Source: Thermoproteota archaeon (lineage in GTDB: Archaea; Thermoproteota; Thermoprotei_A; Sulfolobales; NBVN01). Taken from it: a DNA stretch of 64,000 nucleotides. Both the position numbers and the translations under genes were made by a program. Position 1 is the stretch's first letter. Each line of letters opens with the position of its first letter. The notes under the pieces were generated by a model, which saw only the letters and a program-made list of their open reading frames with translations, did no database searches and was not told the origin of the DNA. This document shows, piece by piece, positions 29,494-39,410 of the stretch. The stretch is from NCBI GenBank assembly GCA_030550455.1, contig JAUQPH010000003.1:121080-185079 (forward strand), written 5' to 3'.

Positions 29494-29610
29494 GACTGCT
29501 TCGGCGAGCTCTTGTTTCCTACCCTCGCATCCGAGTTGATTAGTCCACAAACTCCGTGGCCTAGAGTTAGGAGTAGGGCTGGCTGGGCGAAGTAGCTTTA
29601 GCGCCTTGCT

Positions 29611-30090
29611 CTACCTAGATGAAGCTGCCCTAGATATCTTCCACTTCTCAACGACTGTGCCATCAGGTAGGAACTGCGGGTGTCCAGAGAGTTCAGCCTT
29701 AAGACCTCGTTTTTTGAGTACTGCGAACATGAGGGAGGTCGATAAGTGTGGAGGCACCGCACCTTCTCTAACTAGCTCCTCGGCTCCTCTCGCTATTGCC
29801 GGTCTACTCATTATGTACTCTATTTCTCCATCGGGACCCTCTTTCACGCATGCCCTATCTACGTATCCTTCTCTCTGCAACCACTCAGCTACCTTAGTGA
29901 GAGCTTCCACTGGGTCTTCAGCGAGCTCAAGCTTAAGTAGCTTCTCCAGCCTCTCGTAGAGGATTTCTCCGGACCTCCAAACTAGGTCCCAAGTCCTTTC
30001 CCCAAGTAGTTCATTGGCTGCTCTATACACTGCGTACATAACTAAGTCTACAAACTCGCGATCGATACACTTGCATGACTCTTGAGGCAT
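29611..30090 (-). CDS. Hypothetical protein, V4R/heme-NO-binding-like architecture
   Basis: VMYAVYRAANELLGERTWDLVWRSGEILYERL...; weak by-eye family call. Confidence 0.5.
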   Translation of the reverse strand: MPQESCKCIDREFVDLVMYAVYRAANELLGERTWDLVWRSGEILYERLEKLLKLELAEDPVEALTKVAEWLQREGYVDRACVKEGPDGEIEYIMSRPAIARGAEELVREGAVPPHLSTSLMFAVLKKRGLKAELSGHPQFLPDGTVVEKWKISRAASSR

Positions 30091-30123
30091 CTAACACACC
30101 AGAAACCATGCGGCTCGAGTGGC

Positions 30124-31383
30124 TTACTCGGTGCTCATCAGTGATTTAATGACGCACTTATAAACAGCAATAGATTTAGCTAGTTCTTCTACTGTAGTAT
30201 ACTCGTCTGGTGTGTGAGAAGCGTTCACTACTCCGGGTCCGTAGCTTACCGCATGCGAGCCTAAGATACTCGTGTAATAGACGGCGTCATTCCTACCAAG
30301 TTCGAGGTAGAGCTTTGGTACTTCTGAGATCTCCGTAGAGACGCATTTCTCAAAGGCTTTGACTAGTGGTGAGTTAGTTGGTGTGAGAGATGGTTCAACT
30401 TTACTTAAGATATCGAACTTAAGTCTAACGTTAAGCTCCTCTGAAACTTTAACAAAAAACTTCTCGAGTTCCTCAGCTACGTAGTCAACGTTCTCCTCTG
30501 GTATGACTCTCCTATCTATGCTAAACCTGAACTCTCCTGGGACTATGTTATCCTTTCTTGAAGTAGACTCCGCGTAACCCCCGATATTTATAGTCGGATG
30601 AGCACCCTCATCATAGATTACCGGAGCAGACGTTCTTCTCGTCTTCAGTAAAGGCTCGTAAATTTCTAAAAACCTAGTTACCACTCTAGCTGCCTTCACG
30701 AAGGCGTTATCCCCGAGCCAGGGAATACTTCCATGAACTTGCTTACCATAGACCGTGACCATGGCCCTTATCATGCCCTTGTGCCCAATACCTATAATCC
30801 CATTCGTAGTCGGCTCTCCTAAAATCACGTAGTCAGGCTCGGAAAACCTTTTTACAGCAAAGTACCTGCTTCCAGCACCACCTGCTTCTTCATCTGGGAC
30901 TAGTGCTATCTCTATCGTGCCTTTAATGCTCTCCTTGCTATCTATTACGGACTTAGTAGCAGCGATGAAGGCAGCAATACCTCCCTTCATGTCCGTAGTT
31001 CCGCGCCCGTATATCCTTCCATTCTCCTCCACCGGCGTAAAGGGGTCGCGAGTCCAGCCGCTCCCCGGTGGAACTACGTCGTAGTGACCATTAAAGTGTA
31101 GCACCGGCTTACCCGAACCGTATTTTGCGTAAACTATAATCCTAGGGCGACCTCGATGCGCCGGGGCATAGGGATAGTATCTGTCGAGAAAGTCTTCCGG
31201 AACCTCTATTAGAGATACGTTAAAACCTATGTTTTCAAGTACTTTCTTAGCTAAATCAGCAAATTCGAGATAGTGCTCTCCCGGCGGATTAACTGTCGGA
31301 ATAGAGACCATATCCTTCAGGAGGGCTACCGCCTCCCTCACGTACTTATCCCCGTAGAACAATCTTCTCACCGCTATTGACAT
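30124..31383 (-). CDS. M20-family ArgE/DapE-type deacylase
   Basis: FNGHYDVVPPG, GRGTTDMKGGIAA, VPDEEAGG, ELGRNDAVYY. Confidence 0.9.
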   Translation of the reverse strand: MSIAVRRLFYGDKYVREAVALLKDMVSIPTVNPPGEHYLEFADLAKKVLENIGFNVSLIEVPEDFLDRYYPYAPAHRGRPRIIVYAKYGSGKPVLHFNGHYDVVPPGSGWTRDPFTPVEENGRIYGRGTTDMKGGIAAFIAATKSVIDSKESIKGTIEIALVPDEEAGGAGSRYFAVKRFSEPDYVILGEPTTNGIIGIGHKGMIRAMVTVYGKQVHGSIPWLGDNAFVKAARVVTRFLEIYEPLLKTRRTSAPVIYDEGAHPTINIGGYAESTSRKDNIVPGEFRFSIDRRVIPEENVDYVAEELEKFFVKVSEELNVRLKFDILSKVEPSLTPTNSPLVKAFEKCVSTEISEVPKLYLELGRNDAVYYTSILGSHAVSYGPGVVNASHTPDEYTTVEELAKSIAVYKCVIKSLMSTE

Positions 31384-31680
31384 AGAGATCTGCTACTGAT
31401 TATAATATAAGTTAGTTATATGCGGATAAGATAAACGAAGCTACTAACGCACTATTTTAATGTAACACGTATCGTGGTCAAACGATGAGGATATCTAGCA
31501 CATCTTCAGACTCCCACGTGTTAGGTAAGCAAGCGCTAGCGAGAGTCCATCACGCAACTGTTTCGGTTTTCATATCTGTTGATCGGTTGGTGTTGATCGA
31601 AACACTTGTGAACACCTTATGCAGATATATGTGGAGGTACCTAGATGAGGAGTCGAGAGTTGCTTGATGCTCTAGATGAC

Positions 31681-31815
31681 GGCTCTCCCCGAGGTACTCA
31701 AGGCGAGGGTGCTAGGGGCCGCCCCCGAGCCCGGTGAGGTCCCGAGTGGAATGCGGGGGAAAGAGATGAGGCGATGAAGTCAACCAATACAAACCTATAT
31801 AAGAGCTGAACCCTT
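31681..31815 (+). repeat. Dispersed intergenic element, copy A
   Basis: GGCTCTCCCCGAGGTACTCAAGG (shared 23 nt with copy B) ... GAATGCGGGGGAAAGAGATGAGGCGATGAAGTCAACCAATACAAACCTATATAAGAGCTGAACCCTT; homologous to 52546-52690(-), 59264-59381(+), 45287-45372(-). Confidence 0.75.
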
Positions 31816-31945
31816 AGACAGTGAGCTAAGGTTTCTAGTGACTAATGCGGTTTCCTTAGCTATCTGCGGGTTTGCTCAAAGTTTATCGAGTACTCAAAGC
31901 TTTTAAGCCGTAAATAGAGTAGTTATCGAAGATCGTGCCTATGAG

Positions 31946-32173
31946 GTGCGTGTGATGCCTATCGAGATAAAGGACCCTGAAGAGTTCATTAAGATATCCG
32001 AGAGAGCTAGTGAGTGCAGAGTTGTTAGAAGACCGAAGGAGAACTTAGCTAAAGTTAAGGCAAGAACGAAGAGGTATCTCTACACGATCAAGGTTCCACT
32101 AGACCAGCTTGAAGAATTTTTAAAGAAGCTTAAGTGTCAAAACATCAAGGATTTATCAAAGGAAAGAAAGTAG
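31946..32173 (+). CDS. rpl38e: 50S ribosomal protein L38e (ATG at 31955 possible)
   Basis: MPIEIKDPEEFIKISERASECRVVRR...KVKARTKRYLYTIKVPLDQLEEFLKKLKC. Confidence 0.9.
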   Translation: MRVMPIEIKDPEEFIKISERASECRVVRRPKENLAKVKARTKRYLYTIKVPLDQLEEFLKKLKCQNIKDLSKERK

Positions 32174-32247
32174 TTATATAAGTTTATATACTACTCTAAC
32201 CCATCACCAACGGCTTTATATAATGTTTTCTAAAGCTAGTTACTAGT

Positions 32248-33276
32248 GTGAAAGAAGCTAGATTCTATGAACCCGCTGGTGGTGGGTTAGTAAGGTGTCT
32301 TACATGCGAGAAGAGATGCTTGATTCTTCCAGGGCGGAGAGGAGGTTGCGGTAACTACCTTAACGATGGAGGAAAGCTCGTTCACTTAGGCTACGGTAGA
32401 TTGAGTGCTCTCGAGAGTAGACCGATAGAGATCAAACCACTCTTCCACTACTGGCCCAATAGTACTTCGCTAACGTACTCTACCTGGGGGTGTAACTTTT
32501 ACTGCCCGTGGTGTCAGAACTACTACCTGAGCTTCACTCACCCAAGTAGCGATGACCCGTTCGTTAGTCCCGAGAGGCTTGTCGACATAGCTCTCCGTAG
32601 GGGTGATGAAGGTTTATCAGCAAGCTTTAACGAGCCTACTGTCAATCTAGACTATGTGATCGATATATCGGAAATAGCGAGAAAGTACGGATTGTATTCT
32701 ATGGTTGTGACTAACATGTACTTTACGGAAGCGGTCATTAGGTCTCTCATAAACTCGGGGGTTGATGGATTCTCTGCTGATATCAAGGGGTGTCCGTCTA
32801 TGAAGAAAGGTCTCGTTGGAGTCGACCACTCCAAGATATATCGAAACGCTAAACTAGCTATAGACTTAGGAGCGCATGTTGAGATGGTCTATCTTGTTGT
32901 AACAAACACCAACGATTTCGACGAGTGCTACGAGTGGATAATAGACAACCACCTAAGATATCTAGGAAGCTCTACCCCCATACACATAAACAGGTACTAC
33001 CCAGCTCATAGGTGGCTTGAGCCCCCCACTCCCATGGAGAAGTTACTGGAGATTAGAGACAAAGCGATTAAGGCCGGTATTGAGTACGTCTACGTAGGGA
33101 ACGTGGGTGTCCCAGAGTTCGAAGCAACTAAGTGCCCGAGGTGCGGCAAAGTCCTCATCGCGAGGGACGGATACAGAGTGAGGCACTTTAACTTAAGTCG
33201 AGACGGTGATAACTATAGGTGCCCGAGGTGCGGGTATTTGATACCTATTAAAGGTAAGTATACCCCGGGAAAGTAA
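32248..33276 (+). CDS. Radical SAM protein (AmmeMemoRadiSam/PFL-activase-like)
   Basis: CLTCEKRCLILPGRRGGCGNY; WGCNFYCPWCQNY; C-terminal zinc ribbons CPRCG x2. Confidence 0.9.
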   Translation: MKEARFYEPAGGGLVRCLTCEKRCLILPGRRGGCGNYLNDGGKLVHLGYGRLSALESRPIEIKPLFHYWPNSTSLTYSTWGCNFYCPWCQNYYLSFTHPSSDDPFVSPERLVDIALRRGDEGLSASFNEPTVNLDYVIDISEIARKYGLYSMVVTNMYFTEAVIRSLINSGVDGFSADIKGCPSMKKGLVGVDHSKIYRNAKLAIDLGAHVEMVYLVVTNTNDFDECYEWIIDNHLRYLGSSTPIHINRYYPAHRWLEPPTPMEKLLEIRDKAIKAGIEYVYVGNVGVPEFEATKCPRCGKVLIARDGYRVRHFNLSRDGDNYRCPRCGYLIPIKGKYTPGK

Positions 33277-33339
33277 GCGTGGAACTTCAAGGTAGGTAAA
33301 TAAGTTGTTTAAATAAGTGTTGCTATAACCGCAAGTAGT

Positions 33340-34119
33340 TTAGCTTGCTGAAGTATATGCTCCACATACAGGGCAGTCGCTTTTCTTTACTATCCTTATC
33401 TTGCTGAACTCCACGTTCTTTAAATCGACGACCAAGAGAATGCCGGCAAGCGCTGGCTTCTCCCCGAGCAAGATCTTTATCACTTCTGAAGCTTCTATAG
33501 ACCCGAGCACGGCTGGTGTGAAACCTATGATCGGTATAGGCTCTCCTCTATCGGACGCCTTGGGGACGATGCATTTAAGGCATGGTGTTTGTCCGGGGAT
33601 TACGGTAGTGGCCTGACCATAGAACTCTTGAACACCTGCGTGGACTAGAGGTTTTAAGTGTTTAACAGCTAACTCGTTTAAAACGAATCTAGCAGTCCAG
33701 TTATCGAGGCAGTCGACAATTACGTCTGCCGACATCACTAACTCTTCGAAGTGTTTGTCTGTAACGTCCATTATGTAACTAACTATCGATATAGAGCTAT
33801 TGAGTCTTCTTAGTCTCTCAGCTGCCGCAATAGCTTTAGCTTTCCCGAGGTCGTCCTCACTATACAATACCTGTCTATTAAGGTCCGGTAGGTCTACATA
33901 GCCTTTATCTACTATTAGTATCCTCCCGACACCAGCTGCTACTAAGTATGGAAGGACTGAGCTACCTAGACCGCCAGCACCCACTACGAGAGCAGTCGAC
34001 TTCAGTAACTTTCTCTGACCATCGATACCGATTAGTGGCAGTTGTCTAGCGTACCTCTCTAGGGTATACTCTCTCACCATCCACATACACCTCAAGAACC
34101 TTAACTCTCCTAATCTCAT
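33340..34119 (-). CDS. ThiF/MoeB/E1-like adenylyltransferase
   Basis: RYARQLPLIGIDGQRKLLKSTALVVGAGGLGSSVLPYLVAAGVG; PCLKC, CPVCG. Confidence 0.9.
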   Translation of the reverse strand: MRLGELRFLRCMWMVREYTLERYARQLPLIGIDGQRKLLKSTALVVGAGGLGSSVLPYLVAAGVGRILIVDKGYVDLPDLNRQVLYSEDDLGKAKAIAAAERLRRLNSSISIVSYIMDVTDKHFEELVMSADVIVDCLDNWTARFVLNELAVKHLKPLVHAGVQEFYGQATTVIPGQTPCLKCIVPKASDRGEPIPIIGFTPAVLGSIEASEVIKILLGEKPALAGILLVVDLKNVEFSKIRIVKKSDCPVCGAYTSAS

Positions 34120-35608
34120 CTACTCCGATCTCCAGAGGGTCTTGAGCCAGTACGGCGAAATCGGCACTATATCCAGGCTCCAGCTTCCCTATGTTGTCCT
34201 CTCTACCGATAGCAACAGCAGAACCGTATGTATAGTAGTGTAGAGCCTCAGCTACCGTCAGCTTTTGGTCGCTTGTGTACTTGGCCAGCTCTACTCCCTC
34301 ACTTTCACCTCGCGTGACTGCGGCGTATATGTTCTCCCACGGATCTATGGGCTCTACAGGACTATCTGTCGATAAAGCGATCTGAATGAACCTGCTGAGG
34401 TCCTTGAACCTGTATACCCACTTAGCTCTCCTCGGACCGACTCTCTTAACTGCCCACCAGTCGCTTAGAACGAAGTGAGGCTGAATTACGCCAACCACAC
34501 CTAGCTCTTTTAATTTAGACAGATGGTCGTCTCTAACTACTGAGAGATGCTCTACTCTTTTTCTGCCCTTAATGTCTCTCACTCCCTTCAAGACCTCGTC
34601 TAGAGCAGCATCACCTATCGCATGAATAGCTACTTGAAAACCTAGTTCACTTGCCTGCGAACCTATCTTAGCTATCTCCTCACTACTCAACAACCTCGTA
34701 CCTCTAACGCTCGGTAAGTCTTCATAAGGCTCTGTTAGATACGCCGTTCTCGCCCCTAGAGATCCGTCAGCAAAGAGCTTGACCCCCACGATCCTGACTT
34801 TTCCTAAGGTCAGGGGAGCTCTTAAGCCTAACTCAGAGACCTTCTTGAAGGCTTCAAGACTTAAGTAAACGTCTACTTTAGCTGGGAGAGCGTCCGATAG
34901 CGAGAGCTCAGCTAAGGCATTAGTAACTCTAGCGGAAGCACCCGCAAATCCGAGTGCCGTTATACCATACTGAACTGCGTGCTCTACCGAGTTTAGCAAG
35001 TACTTTCTTAAAGTTTTATCGTCAACTCTACTCCAGAATCTCTTCATAGCCACTTCAACTCCCTCTTCTACGACAAGACCTGTAAACTCACCTTTCTCGT
35101 TTTTAATAATTCTCTCCGGGGCTAACTCTTCAATCGCTAACTCTCTTAATGCGGCAGTATTAAGTAAAGCCATGTGCCCGCATACTCTAACTAGGATTGT
35201 TGGTCTATCTCCTACGACTTCATCTATGTCCCAGCGCGTCGGAAACCTACCCTCCTTAAACTTCTCCTGATCCCAGCCTCGACCAAATACCCACGCACTT
35301 CCCCCTTCTGACGACGTCTTTACTAAAGTCTTTAGTTCTTCGATAGACGTGACATTCCTAAGGTCCACGGAATTCAGTGCTAGCCCTAATGAGTCTAAGT
35401 GCGTGTGAGCATCCACTAAGCCTGGGATTACTATAGAGTTAGAGAAATCGAGTATCTCTCCACCTAACTCACTCACGATCTTAACTGCTCTATCTCTACT
35501 TCCAGCATAGATAACCTTACTACCAAACACGGAGAGTGCTTGGACGTAGCTTAGGGGTTTAAAGCTAGTGTAAACCTTCTTAGCCAATACGGCGAAAGCC
35601 TTACTCAT
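34046..35608 (-). CDS. YtcJ-like metal-dependent amidohydrolase
   Basis: VIPGLVDAHTHLDSLG, VKLFADGSLGARTA, STDSPVEPIDPW. Confidence 0.9.
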   Translation of the reverse strand: MSKAFAVLAKKVYTSFKPLSYVQALSVFGSKVIYAGSRDRAVKIVSELGGEILDFSNSIVIPGLVDAHTHLDSLGLALNSVDLRNVTSIEELKTLVKTSSEGGSAWVFGRGWDQEKFKEGRFPTRWDIDEVVGDRPTILVRVCGHMALLNTAALRELAIEELAPERIIKNEKGEFTGLVVEEGVEVAMKRFWSRVDDKTLRKYLLNSVEHAVQYGITALGFAGASARVTNALAELSLSDALPAKVDVYLSLEAFKKVSELGLRAPLTLGKVRIVGVKLFADGSLGARTAYLTEPYEDLPSVRGTRLLSSEEIAKIGSQASELGFQVAIHAIGDAALDEVLKGVRDIKGRKRVEHLSVVRDDHLSKLKELGVVGVIQPHFVLSDWWAVKRVGPRRAKWVYRFKDLSRFIQIALSTDSPVEPIDPWENIYAAVTRGESEGVELAKYTSDQKLTVAEALHYYTYGSAVAIGREDNIGKLEPGYSADFAVLAQDPLEIGVDEIRRVKVLEVYVDGERVYPREVR

Positions 35609-35617
35609 GATATCTCA

Positions 35618-36691
35618 TCACGACTTAGGTAGTCTGGCTATTATTTGAGTTACGACCTCTAGAGCCCTGTCGAGACTGGCATCTTGAGGATTAATAAACT
35701 CTATAGTTACTGACGTTGGTGTCGTAGATATACTAACTTTGTCTAGTAGCTCCTTAGGGACGGAGTCAACAACTTTAACTATGCTTACATTATACTTAAC
35801 GCACGCTCTGACTTCGTGTATATTCGGATACTCCTCATAGATCATGAACGCTGGACTGCTTTGCCGACATAAGTGAGCCAGAATATCTGGTGCGAATGGT
35901 CTGAGGTACTCGATGTTTTTAGCTACGAACTCGTCGGAATGCTTAGACGAGATTAGGGCTACCTTATATGGTCCGATCGTTACAAACCTATCTCCTTTAA
36001 TTAACTCATCAACTAACTTTAGAGATTTCTCGTATTCGCCATACAGGAGCAGTAGCTCTTGCGGTAGCTTCAGGTTTTTTGTCAATATAGAGCTATAGGC
36101 ATAGTTGTAGAGCATGAGCCTAACGTTCTTATCGTTACTCTTCAACTTGTAAACCCCGTAGAGTACTCTACCCACCTTGCTAAGTCTGCTTAAACCTCCG
36201 TTATTCATAGCGATTATATCGTCGATTAGTTGCTGAGGTATTTCTATATCGGCGTTGATCGTTGATAGATACTCTTTAACAACTTCCGTAGCCGAGTTAA
36301 CAGTGCTTAGCTTCATTAAGATCTCGCCACGACCACTATCATCGTACTTGAACACGTAACCCATCCTCTTAGTCCTGCTGTAGATCATGGCTATCGAACT
36401 GACTATGCTAACACCACCTTTTGGCTGTATACCCACAGCATACGACTTGAGGATCCTCAAGCTACTAAGCTCTGCTCTCGTTGGAAGGTCTACGTACACT
36501 CTATAGCCCTTCCTACCAAGTGCTGCGGCTAAAGCGGCGGCACCGACCACGTCGTCCCAAGTTAGTCCGGCGTACACGGTCGTTGCTCTAGGCTTTTCCT
36601 GGGAATTCTGCATCAAACCTTTACCACCTAATGGATGCACGCCAGTGTGTTCTATCTCCTGTAAATATATAAGCACTAGCTGACCAGACAC
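35618..36691 (-). CDS. Hypothetical protein, possibly degenerate DHH-phosphoesterase-like
   Basis: Domain length and TWDDVVGAAALAAALGRKG resemble a DHH domain without the metal motif. Confidence 0.45.
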   Translation of the reverse strand: MSGQLVLIYLQEIEHTGVHPLGGKGLMQNSQEKPRATTVYAGLTWDDVVGAAALAAALGRKGYRVYVDLPTRAELSSLRILKSYAVGIQPKGGVSIVSSIAMIYSRTKRMGYVFKYDDSGRGEILMKLSTVNSATEVVKEYLSTINADIEIPQQLIDDIIAMNNGGLSRLSKVGRVLYGVYKLKSNDKNVRLMLYNYAYSSILTKNLKLPQELLLLYGEYEKSLKLVDELIKGDRFVTIGPYKVALISSKHSDEFVAKNIEYLRPFAPDILAHLCRQSSPAFMIYEEYPNIHEVRACVKYNVSIVKVVDSVPKELLDKVSISTTPTSVTIEFINPQDASLDRALEVVTQIIARLPKS

Positions 36692-36746
36692 TCAATCTGA
36701 AGTTTATTCTTATTGCAGCCAAGCTAATAGATCGAGGTGAAGGTAG

Positions 36747-37742
36747 GTGGGTCTGAGACTAAGGCTCCCGGCTAGAGTAACACCTGGAGAAGTCTTTGAT
36801 GTGGTAGTAGTAGGTGGGGGACCCGCAGGTCTTTCAGCTGCTCTCTACGCTGCCAGATTCTCTCTCAAGGTACTACTAGTTGCTGAATCCGTCGGTGGAA
36901 CTTTAAACGAGGCCGGGATCATCGATGACTACATTGGAGTGCCCGATATACCGGGTCCAGAACTCGCTAAGAAGTTTGAGTCGCACGTGATGAAGTACAA
37001 AGTTCCAGTAGTTATAGATAGAGTTGTAGCAATTAAGAGAGTTGGGAAAGATTTCGAGGTCGTTCTACAGAACTCGGGCTCGTATAAGTCTACTTCAGTT
37101 ATTATAGCAGTAGGAAGCTTGCGGAGAAACCTAGGTGTTCCGGGAGAGGATAGACTAAAGGGGAAGGGAGTAACGTATTGTGCTCCTTGTGACGCACCTA
37201 TGTTTAAGGACAAGGAGGTGGCCGTTGTCGGAGGGGGTAATGCGGCACTTCAGGGAGCACTACTCACAGCTTCATATGCCTCTAAAGTATACTTAGTCCA
37301 CAGAAGAGATAGCTTTAGAGCGTTTCCTGTATATGTAGAGCTAGTCAAGAAGAACCCGAAGATAGAGCTAGTACTAAATTCAGTTATTACAGAGATAGGT
37401 GGGATCGATAGAGTCGAGTGGATAAGGGTTAAAAACTTAGTGAGTGGTGAAACAAGGGAAGTAAAGGTATCGGGAGTAATAGTTGAAATAGGTTCAGAGC
37501 CGCCTAAGGACTTCCTAAAGAGCATCGGGCTAGAGCTAGACGAATACGGCTACGTGGTAGTGTGGCCAGGACAGAAGACCAATATCGAAGGGATCTTCGC
37601 AGCAGGTGATTGCACTGGAGGTCCACACAAAAAGAAGTTTGATCAGATCGTGACTGCTGTAGCCGAGGGAGCTGTGGCTGCTTATTCAGCTTACGAGTAC
37701 GTGATTAGTAAACAGGGGCGTGAAGCTCAGCAAACATGGTGA
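36747..37742 (+). CDS. trxB: Thioredoxin reductase-like FAD/NAD(P)H disulfide oxidoreductase
   Basis: VVGGGPAGLSAALYAARF, YCAPCDAP redox CxxC, VVGGGNAALQGAL, FAAGDCTGGPHK. Confidence 0.95.
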   Translation: MGLRLRLPARVTPGEVFDVVVVGGGPAGLSAALYAARFSLKVLLVAESVGGTLNEAGIIDDYIGVPDIPGPELAKKFESHVMKYKVPVVIDRVVAIKRVGKDFEVVLQNSGSYKSTSVIIAVGSLRRNLGVPGEDRLKGKGVTYCAPCDAPMFKDKEVAVVGGGNAALQGALLTASYASKVYLVHRRDSFRAFPVYVELVKKNPKIELVLNSVITEIGGIDRVEWIRVKNLVSGETREVKVSGVIVEIGSEPPKDFLKSIGLELDEYGYVVVWPGQKTNIEGIFAAGDCTGGPHKKKFDQIVTAVAEGAVAAYSAYEYVISKQGREAQQTW

Positions 37743-37802
37743 TACTGTCTAGGTAGCAGTAAAGTTATTAAGGATAGGTTTTAGCAGTATCCTGGTGGTA
37801 GC

Positions 37803-38510
37803 ATGGTAGCACCTAAAGAATTGATATACAAGGCTCTTGAAGATGGAAGAAACAAGCTATTAGAGCACGAGGCCTACGAGTTTCTGAAAGCGTACGACCT
37901 ACCCGTACCAAAGTTTGGTCTGGCTGTTAGTGCGGATGAAGCTGCTGAACTAGCTGAGAGAATAGGGTACCCAGTAGTTCTAAAGATAGTTAGCCCAGAC
38001 ATTGTCCACAAGTCTGATGTAGGTGGTGTTAAAGTAAACATATCTTCGGAGTCTGAAGTTCGTAAGTGGTTCGATACTATAATACAGAATGTCAGGTCTA
38101 AAGCTCCGACTGCGAAAGTCGCTGGTATACTTGTTCAGGAGATGGTACCCCAAGACCTAGAGGTCATCGTAGGTTCCACTAGAGACCCTGTGTTCGGGCC
38201 TGTAGTAATGTTCGGCTTGGGAGGGATATTCGTCGAGGTACTTAAAGACGTTTCTCTTAGGATAACTCCAATTACAGTGTACGACGCTGAAGAGATGATA
38301 AGGGAAATCAGAGCTGCTAGCATACTAGAAGGTTATAGAGGAGCTCCACCGCGAGATAAGAAGGCTATCATAGACTTAATAATTAAAGTCGGGAGGCTTA
38401 TGGACGAGGTACCAGAGGTCACAGACATCGATCTTAACCCAGTAATGGTGTTTCCTGAGGGTAGGGGAGCTAAAATAGCTGATGCCAGAATCCTAATCAA
38501 GAGAGTGTGA
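37803..38510 (+). CDS. acdB: ADP-forming acetyl-CoA synthetase beta subunit (ATP-grasp)
   Basis: GYPVVLKIVSPDIVHKSDVGGVKVN; VFGPVVMFGLGGIFVEVLKDVS; DIDLNPV. Confidence 0.9.
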   Translation: MVAPKELIYKALEDGRNKLLEHEAYEFLKAYDLPVPKFGLAVSADEAAELAERIGYPVVLKIVSPDIVHKSDVGGVKVNISSESEVRKWFDTIIQNVRSKAPTAKVAGILVQEMVPQDLEVIVGSTRDPVFGPVVMFGLGGIFVEVLKDVSLRITPITVYDAEEMIREIRAASILEGYRGAPPRDKKAIIDLIIKVGRLMDEVPEVTDIDLNPVMVFPEGRGAKIADARILIKRV

Positions 38511-38513
38511 TTT

Positions 38514-39410
38514 TTGTCTCAGGATACAGCAGAAGAGGCTCTACTTAAAAAGATTGAGGAAATTAAGAGCAAGATAGCTGAACTAAAGCTAGAGCGAGAT
38601 AGACTAGTCACTAACATTAGAGAACTAAAGAGCAAGATAGCGGCGACTAGACGTAGAATAGGAGACTTAAGAAACGAGTATTTAGCAACGAAGAACAACA
38701 TGAATTCTGTGCTAGAAGAACGCAGGAGGCTTGTCGATGAGAGGCGGAAACTTGTAGAGGAACTCAGAAAGAAGAGGGAGAAACTATATGATATTCTCTC
38801 CAAAGTTGACGTAAAAAACTGGGACAGACTTAGGTCAGATATCGGCACTCTTAAAGCACGAATAGAAAAGCTGGAGTGGAGGATAATCACCGAGTCTCTA
38901 AGTCTTGAGGAGGAAAATAGGTTGGTTAGAGAGATAGCTAGACTAGAGGCTGAACTTGAGAAAGCTTATGAGAATATTAGAAAGTCTAACGAGGTAAGCG
39001 AGCTAAGAGCTGAAATAACGGGAATAAAGATTAGCATAGGAGACATTGGAAAGAAAGTTGAGCAACTGACTCAAGAAGTAACCAAGCTTAGCTCAAAAGC
39101 GGAATCCCTTAGACTAGAGATCGATAAGCATAAGAAAACTCTAGGACAGTTAACTGATGAATTAAGCTCATCGATTAAAAGACTTCTAGAGGTTAAACAG
39201 GAACTGAAGACTCTGGGTGAAGAACTCAGGAAAAACCTCGAGGAACTCAAAGAACTCAGAGCCGGTAGGTCTCGGCAAAGAGCACTCGAGATACTAAGCA
39301 GAAAGAAAAGAGAGGCCGAAGAAAAGGCGAAGAAAAAAGAGAGGCTGAGCTTTCAGGAAGCTCAGATATTATATGGTGCTTACGAAGATATAGTTGAAGA
39401 GGAAGAATGA
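38514..39410 (+). CDS. Coiled-coil protein
   Basis: Near-continuous heptad-like charged repeats. Confidence 0.75.
   Translation: MSQDTAEEALLKKIEEIKSKIAELKLERDRLVTNIRELKSKIAATRRRIGDLRNEYLATKNNMNSVLEERRRLVDERRKLVEELRKKREKLYDILSKVDVKNWDRLRSDIGTLKARIEKLEWRIITESLSLEEENRLVREIARLEAELEKAYENIRKSNEVSELRAEITGIKISIGDIGKKVEQLTQEVTKLSSKAESLRLEIDKHKKTLGQLTDELSSSIKRLLEVKQELKTLGEELRKNLEELKELRAGRSRQRALEILSRKKREAEEKAKKKERLSFQEAQILYGAYEDIVEEEE

Noticed and set aside
31485-31667. ORF 31485..31667 (+)
   Set aside because: Short, no homology recognised, in the intergenic gap before repeat copy A; likely spurious.
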